Position numbers and translations under genes: made by a program
Source: Tridacna crocea
Lineage: Eukaryota; Mollusca; Bivalvia; Cardiida; Cardiidae
DNA length: 64,000 nt
NCBI GenBank assembly: GCA_943736015.1
Contig: OX031057.1
Coordinates: forward strand, 36,108,501 to 36,172,500
Reading direction: 5' to 3'
Part shown: in pieces, positions 32,157-48,293 of the stretch
Layout of the letters: each line of letters opens with the position of its first letter
Numbering within the stretch: position 1 is the first letter of the stretch
Notes under the pieces: generated by a model
Databases searched by the model: none
What the model saw: only the letters and a program-made list of their open reading frames with translations
What the model was told of the DNA's origin: nothing

Positions 32157-32387
32157 TTAACCCATTACCACACAATCCCTACTTTTGACGCCCCTGAGAA
32201 AGAAGCCTTTTGAAAACAGTATGGGAAAAGGAGAAAATGCTGGTAAACAGCATTTTCTCCTTTTCCCATAGTGTTTTCTATCCTTCCCAGAACAAATTTC
32301 TATTTTTTAGTCACCTTTATTTTGTCGTCTGCAAATGCTTTCAATTTGGACCAGTCTAAAATTTTCTCGTATGGTGTAAAGAGTTAA
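32157..32387 (+). mobile_element. Family 1 MITE
   Basis: Full-length. The hairpin tip is AAACAGC, no longer fully paired. Confidence 0.92.
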
Positions 32388-32404
32388 ATCTACACAGATC
32401 AATG

Positions 32405-32585
32405 CCCTTATTCACCAACCGTTCTTAAGAACATTTTTAGTCTTATTCTTCAGAATTTCGTCAATGTGAAAGTAAAAGAACTGCTGATTTGGTTTAGCCA
32501 ATCAGAAGTTCTGTTACTTTCACAGTCAGAAGGCCTTGAAGAATAAGACAAAGAACGTTCTTGGGAATGGTTGGTGAATATGGAA
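32405..32585. repeat. Inverted repeat, copy 1
   Basis: CCGTTCTTAAGAACATTTTT and TCTTATTCTTCAGAATTTCG recur inverted as AAGAATAAGACAAAGAACGT. A diverged copy is at 57275-57420. Confidence 0.75.
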
Positions 32586-32765
32586 CCCGGTCTCTAGATA
32601 ACTAGGCGAGTGGATACAGTCTATATAGGTATTGGGTCTACGTTATTGTTGGTCTAATAGCCAGCGAAACCTTCGACTTTACCAAAGTTGAAAGCGTTTG
32701 CAGACGATGAAGTAATTGTGCCGCGAATGGTTGAACATATTTCTGGGAAGAAATGAAAATGCTAG

Positions 32766-32994
32766 TTAACCCATTACAACACAATCCCTACTTTTGATGC
32801 CCCTGAGAAAGAAGCCGTTAGAAAACATTGTGGGAAAAGGAGAAAATGCTGGTTACCAGCATTTTCTCCTTTTCCCACACTGTTTTCTACCCGTCACAAA
32901 ACAAATTTCAAATTTTCAGTCACTTTAATTTTGTCGTCTGCAAATGCTTTCAATTTGGACCAGTCTAAAATATTGTCGTTTGATAATGGGTTAA
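32766..32994 (+). mobile_element. Family 1 MITE
   Basis: Full-length, TTAA ends, near-perfect hairpin. Confidence 0.93.
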
Positions 32995-33084
32995 CGGGAC
33001 TGTCTTCTGTTCCCACATTGTTTTCAAAAGCGCTCTTCCCCAAAATAGTGAAACACGTAAAGTGTATTATATAGGTGTTCACGA

Positions 33085-33550
33085 TTAGCTCTTTCCAAAA
33101 CGACAATTCATTTTTTTGTCATTAGTCAGTGTGGATAATGTGCCCTCAGTGATCGAATTTGTAGGTGAATTGTGTCAAGAAAGACGGAAAATATTGCAGG
33201 AAAAAGGAGATAAAATTGGATGCCTGTGTAACGCAGAGAAATGACCCTCCCCTACAAAATGACCCATGGGTCATTTGTCTACGTAGAGGAATGACCCGGG
33301 TCATTATTCTACGTACAAAAATAAACACAGGGTCATTATTCTACGTAGAGAAATGACACCAGAGGGTTATTTCTGTACATAGAGTAATGACCCGGGTCAT
33401 TCCTGTACGTAGAACTATGACCCATAGGTCATTTTGTAGGGAAGGGTCATTTCTCTGCATTACACCGGTATTCTCTTGTTTTCCAAGTATGTTTTCAAAA
33501 CCTCTCTTCCTAGGGGTCGTGGCACATGGGGTCGTTGTGGGAAAGGATAA
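33085..33550 (-). mobile_element. Degenerate family 1 MITE split by a palindromic insertion
   Basis: Left part CTCTTTCCAAAACGACAATT and a decayed left hairpin arm end near 33220. The right arm and TTGTGGGAAAGG end resume after 33468. Confidence 0.6.
33226..33465. repeat. 240-bp palindrome made of smaller palindromes
   Basis: The two halves are inverted copies (GTGTAACGCAGAGAAATGAC against the end of the element). Each half is itself built from AATGACCCGGGTCATT and CTACGTAG, both self-complementary. It sits in the loop region of a degenerate family 1 element. Confidence 0.85.
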
Positions 33551-34069
33551 ATGTCAAGCTGTAAGACAGTTAATTAAGGACAATTCTGATACAAATTTAA
33601 AACTTTTATTTCTTTTTCCTCATCCCGGGGTTTCGGTCAAAGTTTCTCACATACCTATCAACGATCAACGCGGTCAACTTGTCTTGCATTTGCTTAACAA
33701 ATCATGTATAAAAAAAAAATGTCACTTGTAAAAAGCTGCACTGAAAAGGTGCTTCGCCTTGGATACATTACTCCGCGGCTAACAAAGAAAATAAACCGGA
33801 AGTAGGATATGTCTTCGCTATATTTTATTTTCTTACAATGTAAGAGAGCGAATGACTCTGGGGACATCACGAAAGAGTATCCAAATAATGTCAGACGAGA
33901 CATGCAGAGAAACCACTTTGCTTTTTGCACAAGTTATGTTTGCCTTTAATTTCCATCCTCGTAATTATATCAAAATCACGTGACACAAGTCAACGCCACT
34001 TGGCGGCTTTATGCCACAACAATCGAGTTTTCGAAAGAAGGCAACTTAATATTGTATACAAAATTAAGT

Positions 34070-34075
34070 TTTATT
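34070..34075 (-). terminator. Candidate actin poly(A) signal
   Basis: AATAAA on the minus strand, about 195 bases downstream of the actin stop. It is the first canonical hexamer seen in an A/T-rich 3' flank. Confidence 0.5.
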
Positions 34076-34270
34076 AGCAAAGCGTTTCTTTTCCCTTCTC
34101 TTGAGTATTTGAAAATCATAACATAAGAGAAACATTTCGTAATTAGGTATAAATTAAAACAATGTCAAAAGAATGTTACGAAATTTAAATAAATTCTTAA
34201 ATTTTTGAAAAGTGTCACAGAATAGAGCGTCCCATTGAAATTGATTAAATTGTCTAAAAGATCGATTGAT

Positions 34271-39012
<4,742 letters not shown>

Positions 39013-39171
39013 TTATTTATTATTTATTCCTGAACTAGGTGTGAGAAAAGGCACGAGATCTTTACCGCTCGATTCTGGCAGAAACACTGACGAACGACTG
39101 TTGGTGCTGACTGCTTTTATCTTAGAGTGTACTCAGTTCCGAGAAACTCGGCTTCTCCCTATGCAGTATTT

Positions 39172-39181
39172 CCATATAAGG
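39172..39181 (-). promoter_or_regulatory. CArG box (SRF site) upstream of actin
   Basis: CCATATAAGG matches CC(A/T)6GG exactly and lies 166 bases upstream of the actin ATG. A second, one-mismatch version (CTCAATATGG) lies about 20 bases further out. Paired CArG boxes bound by SRF are a known feature of actin promoters. A TATA-like AGATAAAAG lies near 39115 between this site and the ATG. Confidence 0.65.
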
Positions 39182-39396
39182 AGAGCACTACACACTCAAT
39201 ATGGAGGAAGAGTGGCGAAAGTAGAACACACAGCCTCGATCTGGCTGCTGTGAGCCTCGTTCTGAGAACCACGTGGCGTAATGATAATTTGTAATGGAGG
39301 GTTCCACAGGTTTCCCACTGTGTCTACAGACACGCCTGTTTTTGGCTTTCCTGCATGTGTGTACATTTGCTTTTCACCCTTCAATTACTCGTTACG

Positions 39397-39410
39397 GTTG
39401 CTATGGGAAC
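39397..39410. promoter_or_regulatory. RFX X-box-like site upstream of actin
   Basis: GTTGCTATGGGAAC is close to the palindromic X-box GTTGCCATGGCAAC. It lies about 390 bases upstream of the actin start codon. Function is inferred from the match alone. Confidence 0.35.
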
Positions 39411-39550
39411 GCTTTGAGGAAGTCAAAAATACGTTTCGATAGAAAGTTGTAGAAAATTCTGGAAAGTGTTTTCTTCTTTCTCATGGCATTTCGAAAATGT
39501 GCAATTACCTAAAATTAATGTCTATCTATATTGTTTTGGCTCTAGATGGT

Positions 39551-39779
39551 TTAACCGTTTCCCAAACAATCCCTGGTTTTTACGGGTCTGGAATAGTAGC
39601 CTTTTGAAAACATTGTGGGAAAAGGAGAAAATGCTGGTAACCAGCATTTTCTCCTTTTCCCACAATGTTTTCTACCATATCATAGACAGAAATAATCTTT
39701 TCAGCATGAGTTGAATTGTCGTCTGCAAATGCTTTCAATTTGGTCCTGGCCAAAAGTTTGTCGTTTAGGAAAGGGTTAA
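39551..39779 (+). mobile_element. Family 1 MITE upstream of actin
   Basis: Full-length with perfect hairpin, about 545 bases upstream of the actin ATG. Confidence 0.94.
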
Positions 39780-39831
39780 CAGCTTACAGAAATTATCATA
39801 TAGTACACAGACCTAAATCTATTTCAAATCT

Positions 39832-40175
39832 GTTTTTTTTTTTGTTTGTATATTTCACAAGATTACAGACCATAGAGAGTTAGATCAGACTGCCAATATG
39901 ATCTTGATCTGGACTGTCTTCAAAATCGTATGTAGGCCAGTTGTTCTTATTCTCTCACTCTCCTTTAGAACTATTCATCTTATAGTGTATCGGATTCTTC
40001 AGTCACGTTGGGAAAAGAAGCCCTGAGTGATAAAAATCATAAAGAATTAGTGTGGCATACGAAAAAGAGATGGCGGATAGATTTATTGTGAGAAATGGAG
40101 ACATTATTTGTCATGAGAATGCTTTAGGTATGGAGTAATAACATAAATATAGCGCTCTTTCAGTATTTCACATGC
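39832..40175. other. Intergenic stretch, no gene seen
   Basis: Holds a partial family 2 hairpin (39885-39920) and otherwise unremarkable AT-rich DNA. Confidence 0.5.
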
Positions 40176-40403
40176 AACTCGTTACCAAACGACAGTATTT
40201 TAAGTTTGTCCAAATCAAAAGCATTTGCAGTCGACAAAATAAACGTGGCTGAAAAATTTGAAATTTGTTTTGTGAAGGGTAGGAAACACTGTGGGAAAAG
40301 GAGAAAATGCTGGCTACCAGCATTTTCTCCTTTTCCCACAGTTGTTTCTAAAGGCTCCTTTCTCAGGGTCGTGAAAAGTAGGGATTGTGTGGTAATGGGT
40401 TAA
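40176..40403 (-). mobile_element. Family 1 MITE
   Basis: Right TTAA shared with a family 2 element that follows. Good hairpin with GCTGGCTACCAGC tip. Confidence 0.88.
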
Positions 40404-40523
40404 AGCGACTTTCACAACTAAATATGTATTTCCGATCTTTGTGGGTCAAGATCAGACTTCACAACGCTTACAGTCTGATCTTTTATCTTCACAGGTTGCA
40501 GCAACAATTTGCTAAAGAGTTAA
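40400..40523 (-). mobile_element. Family 2 element (short)
   Basis: TTAA-bounded, hairpin CAAGATCAGACTTCACAACG with partner near 40475, right end GCTAAAGAGTTAA. Confidence 0.65.
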
Positions 40524-40858
40524 GCTCCATGAAAAGGGGGTTTAATACATCTTCAAAAAAAATCGACCCATGTCGGCCTGCACAGTGCGTGTAATATTTT
40601 GCTTGTCTATGAACTATTCTGCCCTATGAAAGTCGGTTGTTCGACATGATGGTTTTTTATGGATTTATAATTAATCATAACGACTTGTTTGGAATAATAC
40701 AAGTACGTCACGGAGATGCCATAAAGCCCTTAGATTTGTTATAGCGTCGATCATATGTTTTGGTCTTATTTCAAGACTGAAAAATGTAAATCGAGTTAAT
40801 TTTACGATCTATCGGCTAAAGCAACCAATAGACAAGAATTATGAGAGTCTAATTTCGG

Positions 40859-41086
40859 TTAAATATTTAACAAATAGCAAAATTTTGCGCTGGTCCAAAC
40901 TGAAAGCATTTTGCAGACGGCAAAATAAATGTAACTTATATATAGAAACTTCACTTTGAAGAGTAGAAAACATTGTGGGAAAAGGAGAAAATGCTGGTTA
41001 CCAGCATTTTCTCCTTTTCCCACAATATTTTCAGAAGTTTTTTCCCTCTGGGTCGTTAACACCAGGGATTACTTTGTAGAAGGTTA
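40859..41086 (-). mobile_element. Family 1 MITE
   Basis: TTAA ends, complete hairpin. A degenerate same-oriented copy follows at 41096-41310. Confidence 0.88.
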
Positions 41087-41455
41087 ATTATAAAACTAGT
41101 AAGCGCTTTACCAGAGGACAAAATTGTGGACTTTTCCAGAGTTTGGATAAAAAGCGACAGGAATATGATATTGCAAGAGTAAAGAGTAAAAAAAAAACAT
41201 TGTGGGAAGAGGGAGAAAATGACATCAATTACCAGTATTTTCACTTTTTTCAAAGACATTTTTCAAAAGCAGTCTATTTTACGCAAATATTTGTTTGGCA
41301 AAGGGTTACTGCTGTGAACGACTTTTCTAGTTATTCGCTGAGAACTTGCATTAGTCTGAAGTTGGGCATAGATATTTATCAAGTTATTCATTCATTCTTG
41401 TTGCAAAAGGTGAGTAGCATGTGTTAAAAATGTACACAATGATTGTTTGACTCCT

Positions 41456-41476
41456 TGATCGATTGATTGATTTTGG

Positions 41477-41519
<43 letters not shown>

Positions 41520-41720
41520 CTGACTGACTGACTGACTGGCTGACTGGCTGATTGATTGATTGATTGATTGGTTGGTTGGTTGGTTGGTTGGTTGGTTGGT
41601 TGGTTGGTTGGTTGATTGAATGAATGAATGAATGAATGAATGAATGATCGCCTGACGGCAGACTGACAAGACAAACTGGCTGAATGACTAACTGACTGGC
41701 TGACTGACGAACTAACCGAC
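41456..41720. repeat. Compound tetranucleotide array
   Basis: Runs of ATTG, then ACTG, GCTG, ATTG, GTTG and AATG follow one another without breaks, then decay into ACTG/GCTG-like steps. All unit types share a TG step. The long minus-strand frames rich in NQ, SI and PT are artefacts of this array. Confidence 0.95.
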
Positions 41721-42072
41721 CAGCCGACTGGCTTTTCACGCCGTTTTCAACATAATATCAGATTTTTTTTTCTCTTTCTGATAGGATAATGTGGCGTCAC
41801 GGAATTTCTACTCTAGCAGAATATTGCCATTGTGTTCATAAACATTGATGGGAGGAGAGCCTTTACATTTATTGTTCTATTCTGTTCTGTATACAACACA
41901 CACTTTACATAGCTATTCAGAATGTGTTTGGGAACCCGTGAATACCACTAGAGAAAGTGCTTATCAGATAAAACGTACAGGTAGAAAATACCTGTCTTGC
42001 TTGTTTCTTCTCCAATCAGCAAACCAGTAATTTGTTGAGCGTGCACGTTCCTAACCCTTAACTCACTTATCC

Positions 42073-42535
42073 TTAACCCTTTCCCTAACAACCCTGGTTT
42101 TCACGACCCCTGAAAAAGAAGCCTTTTGAAAACATTATGGGAAAAGGAGAAAATGCTGGTAACCAGCATTTTATTTTCTCCTGTTCCCACAATGTTTTCA
42201 ACCCTGCTGGAAACAAATTTCAGTTTCTGAGTTACGTTTAACCGTTTCCCAAACAAGCCCCGGTTTTTACGTGTCTGCAGTAAAAGTCTTTTGAAAACAC
42301 TGTGGGAAAAGGAGAAATTGCTCGTAACGAGCAATTTCTCCTTTTCCCACAGTGTTTTCTACCCTGTTTGAGAACTTTCTACCATTTTCTCAAATGACTA
42401 AAATTGTCATCTGCAAAACTCTATCAGTTTGGAAGAGTCCAAAATTTGTCGTTTGGGAAAGGGTTAATTTGTCGTCTGCAAGTGCTTTTAAACTTGGACC
42501 ATTGTAAAATTTTGTTGTTGGGTTAAGGGTTAACC
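42073..42535 (+). mobile_element. Family 1 MITE split by another family 1 MITE
   Basis: The outer element runs 42073-42241 and continues at 42463 with TTTGTCGTCTGCAAGTGCTT to about 42535. The gap is exactly one inner element with its TTAA duplicated. Confidence 0.93.
42238..42466 (+). mobile_element. Family 1 MITE (inner, GCTCGT loop variant)
   Basis: Full-length and TTAA-bounded, inserted in the right arm of the outer element. Hairpin tip TGCTCGTAACGAGCA. Confidence 0.95.
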
Positions 42536-42861
42536 AGACAATCTCAGATTACAACGATTACTAGTATAAATGTTTTCTACATTATCAATTAAATGAAATT
42601 ATCACTTCATATGAGCCACACTGAAAACTATCATTTACAGATGCTTTCAGTTCGGACAGTTCTAATATTTTGTCGTGCTGTAAGTTGTTCAAGCATTGAA
42701 ATCCGAACTTTTCTGCTTTTCCCACCGTGTTTTCTACAGTCTCGAGAGGAATCTCAACCTTTTCTGACACAATTACATTACAGTCTGCACATGTTTTCAA
42801 TTTGGAATTGTCTTAATTTTTCCTGTCTGATAAGACGCACGACCGAGCCATTTTAACTCCT

Positions 42862-43090
42862 TTAACCCTTTCTTAAACAATCTCTGATTTTTACGGGTCT
42901 GGAATAGTAGCCTTTTGAAAACATAGTGAGATAAGGAGAAAATGCTGGTAACCAGCATTTTCTCCTTTTCCCAAAATGTTTTCTACCCTATCATAGTCAG
43001 AAATCTTCTTTTCAGCGAGAGTTGAATTGTCGTCTGCAAATGCTTTCAGTTTGGTCTAGTCCAAGAGTTTGTCGTGTTTGAAAGGGTTAA
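42862..43090 (+). mobile_element. Family 1 MITE
   Basis: Full-length, TTAA ends, GGGTCTGGAA subgroup. The hairpin has two mismatches. Confidence 0.92.
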
Positions 43091-43356
43091 TTTCGCTTGT
43101 CCACATGTCAAAGATCACTTCACGATCTTTGCAGTCTGATCTGTACCTACACTGTTTATGTAATCAGTAGCCCTATTACCTTACAGTCCAAAATAAAAAA
43201 AAAGAAAAAGAAACTTTTGAAAACACTATGGGAAAAGGAAACAATATTGGTAATCAGCCTTTTCACCTTTCCACACAATGTTTCCTATCCTATCAAAGAT
43301 GAATATTAAGTATCACCACTTGAGCAAGAATTGAATTTTTCGTCAGCAATTCCTTT

Positions 43357-43586
43357 TTAACCCTTTACCAAACAATTCCTGGTTTTTACGACCCTGAGAT
43401 AGAAGCCTTTAGAAAACATTGTGGGAAAAGGAGAAAATGCTGGTAACCAGCATTTTCTCCTTTTCCCACAATGTTTTTCTACCTTGCTGGAAACAAATTT
43501 CAATTTTTGAATTTCATTTATTTTGTCGTCTGTATATGCTTTCGATTTGGACAAGTCTGAAATTTTGTCGTTTGGTAACGGGTTAA
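43357..43586 (+). mobile_element. Family 1 MITE
   Basis: Full-length, perfect hairpin. A second right end follows to 43627, the remnant of another copy. Confidence 0.93.
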
Positions 43587-44283
43587 GTTGGATCGGTCCA
43601 AAATTTTGACGTTTTGTAAAGGGTTAATTCGCGATCAGCAGCCCAGCAGTTACAAAAGTCAATTCGAGCCATATGGTGTTATCGGTGACCCGCAGTGTAT
43701 CGATATCTGTGCCGATTCCACAATGGTTTTACCAATTCCACACTAGTTATCTACAGACCACACCACGATGCAGGCAATTATTACGTAATTACCAAAGTGT
43801 GCAGGCTATGATTGTTTCTTATTATGAAGAGTATCTGGTTTAAGCCTAAAGTTGATTAATCAATTATGTATAATTTATTACTACGGGAGGGCGACTGGTT
43901 TCGCCCAGTAAGTCTTTTTGTGAAAACGAAGTCCACGTACCTTGAGGTAGAGCGTTGGTAACCCAATCACAAGGCCCCGAGCAAATGTCAACTTTTGGAC
44001 CTTTGTTCGGTCAGCAGTCATGTAGTGGTGTGGTTTATTAAAGGCCACAAAATCGAGATAGAATGATATATGTCGCAAGAGAATCATGGATTTGTATTGT
44101 CCTCCTTTTTCGGTCAGACGATCGGACAAAAACAGCCTTGAAATATTGTCTGCAACACGCGAAAGGGGCCTTCGAAAATTTACATAAAGTACTGGTTCGG
44201 CTAATACAAAACTGCACTTTCCGTTTTTAGGTACTTATCTGTTTTGCACAAGTCTATGGTAGCACAAAATAAATCATAGTCGT

Positions 44284-44345
44284 AAAGTGCCGTCTCGGAT
44301 TAGCCTGCGCGTACTGCGCAGGCTGATCCGGACGACACTGTACGC
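44284..44345. repeat. Isolated hairpin, possibly family 3-related
   Basis: GTGCCGTCTCGGATTAGCCT and its near complement flank GCGCGTACTGCGC. No terminal repeats found around it. Confidence 0.6.
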
Positions 44346-44732
44346 AAATGCCCGAATGCCCTTTTTTGACTGGTTGCATGCCATATCATGTATTATTTGC
44401 ACGGATTTGAAAAATGTCCATTTCAAATACTTTTTGAACCAAACAACCTCGAGATTTACTGATCCACAGAAAGATAGCTTTTAAAAAGATTTTGGAAAAA
44501 AAGAAGAAGTGATCTGCTTTTTGTCTTTCTTCAACAATGTTTTCTGCCCTTTTAAGGGCAAACTTTCACTATTTGAGCCATATTTTATACTCGATTGGTT
44601 ACAAATGTTTCGGATTTGGACATGTTCGACATTAATTTATCCTTTGATAAAGATATAGGAAAGAAAAACACTACAAAGGTTATGATCTTATACAGTGAAA
44701 GGTAATTCTTTGCTCTTTAATACACGGCAAGG

Positions 44733-44830
44733 GGTCCTTCGTAGCTCAATAGGACAGTGCATGGTTCGTAACCCGAAGACTCTGGGTTTGAGCTCTGGGA
44801 ATGTCCTTGCGCAAGACATTTCAGAGCCTC
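44733..44830 (+). mobile_element. tRNA-like SINE head
   Basis: TCGTAGCTCAATAGG and GGTTTGAGCTC are spaced as A and B boxes but both are imperfect. A poly(A)-like run occurs at 44880. A functional tRNA is unlikely. Confidence 0.4.
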
Positions 44831-45437
44831 AGCCTGGTGCGTGTGAAACCCATGATTAACATGAACAAGCCTACCTTCCAAAAAAAAAAAAAGGAGGAAT
44901 GTTTTGTAAAGTATAGAATAACCTTGAACTTAATCCTTGTATAAAGCAAACAGTTACGAGTTTTAACAACTCTGAAAAAGCAGCCTTTTGAAAACAATAT
45001 TGGAAAAGGAGAAAATGCTAGTAACAAACATTTTCTTCTATTTCCTCAATATTTTTTCTATCTTCTCTGGTACAATATACAGCAATAATACATGTACCGT
45101 TGTACTTTCTCGTCTGCAAGTGCTATGGATTTGAACTAGTCTAGAATTTTGGCACTTGTACAGAGTTAAGCAATAAGAATTTGAGGACTAAAAGGTTACC
45201 TATACTTTCCCTCTCATTTCGTTCTATAAGCTTAATGCAAATTTCACCTCAACGACCATTGTTAAATGAATTATCACTTTGGATTTAAAATATTAATTTG
45301 TATTTTTGATCTTCTATGATTTCATCAGATGACACAGTTTGCTCTCAGAAACGATTTTTTTTAAAAAGTGTTGTTGTTTTTTCATTCTTTAATAAATGGA
45401 TTTGGTAAAGTTTTAAGAAAACTTAATCGTTAATTTG

Positions 45438-45671
45438 TTAACCCATCATAGTACCACACAATCCCTACTTTTGACGCCCCTGAAAGAGAAGCCTTTAGAA
45501 AACATTGTGGGAAAAGGAGAAAATGCTGGTAACCAGCATTTTCTCCTTTTCCCACAGTGTTTTCTACCCTTCACAAAACAAATTTCAAATTTTCAGTCAC
45601 TTTTATTTTGTCATCTGCAAATGCTTTCAATTTGAACCAGTCCAAAATATTGTCGTTTGGTAATGTGTTAA
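45438..45671 (+). mobile_element. Family 1 MITE
   Basis: Full-length, TTAA ends, near-perfect hairpin. Confidence 0.93.
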
Positions 45672-45949
45672 AGGAGCCCCGACAGCGCAGCAGAATTCTA
45701 CAGCTTGATCTGAAATAGGGGAACCAGACCAGAATCATTTAGCCCTACAGAGAAGCCCCCATCCATTGTACCATCGATTCCCTGAGAAATATTTGCAATA
45801 AGGTTTACACGTGTTAACACTTATCGATAGATCTTGACAGGCTTTTATAAGCAGCTCCTTACAACTTTGGCATTAGAGATCAGAGATAAGGGAGGTATTT
45901 TTGTTTCAAAATTATCATTTCGTTACCAAGTAAAATATCTGTTTTTTAG

Positions 45950-46465
45950 GTACTTATTGGGATGGTCTCATCGAGACGAAACTTTTGAGTGGCCACAACA
46001 AGACAGTTCTAATAAGCGTCCAAAAGACCAAAACATAAGATTATACAGCGAAAAATTACACACGAAAAATATCATATTTTCCCTATTTGACCATTTAACT
46101 TTTTATCACACGGGAAAATTTTAAACTGGTCCAAATTGAAAGCATTTGCAGACGACAAAATAAAGGTGACTGAAAAATAGAAATTTGTTTTGGGACGGGT
46201 AGAAAACACTGTGGGAAAAGGAGAAAATGCTGGTTACCAGCATTTTCTCCTTTTTCCCACAGTGTTTTCAAAAGGCTTTTTTCTCAGGGGCGTCAGAAGT
46301 AGTGATTGTGTGGTAATGGGTTAAGCGCTTATTCGGACAGTCTTATCGAGACGAAACTTCCAAGTAGCCACATCAAGACAGTTCTAATAAGCGTCCAAAA
46401 CATAAGATTATACAGCAAAAAATTGGTATCACATTTTCACTATTTGACCTTTTAAGACATAATTC
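45950..46465 (+). repeat. Two direct copies of a ~150-bp repeat around a MITE
   Basis: Both contain TCGAGACGAAACTT, AAGACAGTTCTAATAAGCGT and CTATTTGACC. The TCTCATCGAGA part is related to the palindrome at 27767 and 38311. Confidence 0.75.
46095..46324 (-). mobile_element. Family 1 MITE between two copies of a ~150-bp repeat
   Basis: Full-length, complete hairpin. The sequences before (45950-46098) and after (46325-46465) are direct copies of one repeat. Confidence 0.92.
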
Positions 46466-46531
46466 TGTATTTTATTGACTTTGAGAAAGACGGTTTCTGA
46501 TATAATTGTGAAAAAGATTTAAGTGTTTTAA

Positions 46532-46803
46532 GTCTCTACCACAAGATAAAATTGTAGCCTGGTCCAAATTGAAAGCATTTGCAGACGACAAATCAAAATT
46601 TTTAATGTTACTCAAAACAAAACAAAACAAAAAAATCTTTCAAGGGATATTTTTTTTCTAAAAAAAATCTTTCAAAGGATAGAAAACATTGCGGGAAAAG
46701 AAGAAAATGCTGGTTACCAGCATTTTCTTCTTTTCCCACAGTGTTTTCAAAAAGACCCTTCTTAAGGGTTGTTAAAACTCGGGATTGTGAGGTTAACAGT
46801 TAA
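46532..46803 (-). mobile_element. Family 1 MITE
   Basis: Lengthened by an A-rich and T-rich insertion around 46620-46665. Hairpin intact; right end GGTTAACAGTTAA. Confidence 0.85.
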
Positions 46804-46924
46804 TCACCATTTTTTTTCTTATTTTCTTAGAATATTTTCTATCGTTTCAAAAACCAATTTCATGGCTTTAGCCACATTTACCTTATTATCTGCAAATACT
46901 TTCAAAATGGACAATTAAGTCAGC

Positions 46925-47153
46925 TTAACCCTTTACCAAACAATCCCTGGTTTTTACGACACTGAGAAAAAAGTCTTTTGAAAATATTGTGGGAAAAGGA
47001 GAAAATGCTGGTAACCAGCATTTTCTCCTTTTCCCACAAAGTTTTTATCCTGCTGGAAACAAATTCCTATTTCTTGAGTTACGTGTGTTTTGTCGTCTGC
47101 AAGTGCTTTCAATTTGGACCAGTCTAAAATTTGGTCATTTGGTAAAAAATTAA
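46925..47153 (+). mobile_element. Family 1 MITE
   Basis: Full-length, TTAA ends. An extra right-end fragment follows to 47177. Confidence 0.92.
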
Positions 47154-47246
47154 ATTTTGTCATCTGGTAAAGGGTAAAACTCGGTTCTATTGCAGTGAGT
47201 GTTGTTTGACACATTAAACATTGCAAAGGAACGCAGTGGAAATTCT

Positions 47247-47454
47247 TTAACCCTTTCCCAAACGGCAGAAAGCAATTTGCAGGTGACAAATTAACAGTTG
47301 GTAAAAAGATGATTTTTTCTATATGACAGGGTAGAAAAGATTGTGGGAAAAGGAGAAAATGCTGGTTACCAGCATTTTCTCCTTTTCCCACAATGTTTTC
47401 AAAAGGCTTCTATTCCTGACCCGTAAAAACCAGGGATTGTTTGGGAAAGGGGTA
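47247..47454 (-). mobile_element. Family 1 MITE
   Basis: Left arm shortened, hairpin complete, right end GGGAAAGGGGTAAA. A degenerate copy follows to 47700. Confidence 0.88.
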
Positions 47455-48293
47455 AACCTTTGCCACATATTCCCTAGTTTTAACGACCTTGTAGAAGAAG
47501 TTTTTTTTTTTGAAAACACGTTGAAATTTGAGAAATTGCTGGTAGCCAGCATTTCTCCTATTATGTTTTATACTCCCTCCAAAACAGAAAGCTTATTTGC
47601 ATTTAATTTTTAGCATGCACATACTTTCAGTCTGGTCGCGTCAAAAATTTAAATCAATTGTAGAGACAAAAGGGATTGTTTGGTAAATGGTAAAAGGGTA
47701 TAAGGCATTGCTGGAACAGAAAAAAAAAAAATGCTGGTAACCAGAGGCAGGAGCAAAATTATATCCTTTTCCCGCAATTCTTTCAAAAGCCTTTCCCCTA
47801 GCGTTTTAAACCTGGAAATGTGCAGCAAAGGGTAAATAAAGACACGAGTTCAGCAATAGATTTATCAAAATGATACAAAACAAAAACATGTAAATTTTTT
47901 TCTCAATAACGAAGGTCATTTCTGCCATTTTATGCAATAGGGCCTATGTTTGTATCGATATGATTCTACGGTCATTATGATATAATTTGATGTTACACTA
48001 GGAGCTTTTTGCAACTCGGAGCGCTATAAAAGTTGTAGATTTCTAGTCAGGAAGTAAATTATTACACGTCTAGCACGGTTGATCCGAATGTACAGGGCTT
48101 ATCGGACCAAGTTTCGCTTTATCTGAACACCGATGATTGAAAACATGCAGTGGTAAATTAGAAACGCGCTTTGAGTCCTACCAGGGGATATTTACATACT
48201 TGAAATATACACGATCTTAGCGGATAGTTACACGTATACACAGTCATGTGTCAAAGAAACTGACACATGCATCATGGGATGGAAAGCAAACAT

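Larger units (their letters stand above)
43628..45437. other. Intergenic stretch, no gene seen
   Basis: Apart from the hairpin at 44284 and the tRNA-like piece at 44733, only decayed family 1 remnants (44430-44650, 44945-45165) are visible. The open frame near 43900 has no support. Confidence 0.5.

Noticed and set aside
41384-41739. Minus-strand frames rich in NQPT and SINQ repeats
   Set aside because: Products of the tetranucleotide microsatellite; each of three frames is equally open.
43881-44129. 82-codon minus-strand ORF
   Set aside because: No similarity. The right part resembles a decayed tRNA-like sequence. No support as a gene.
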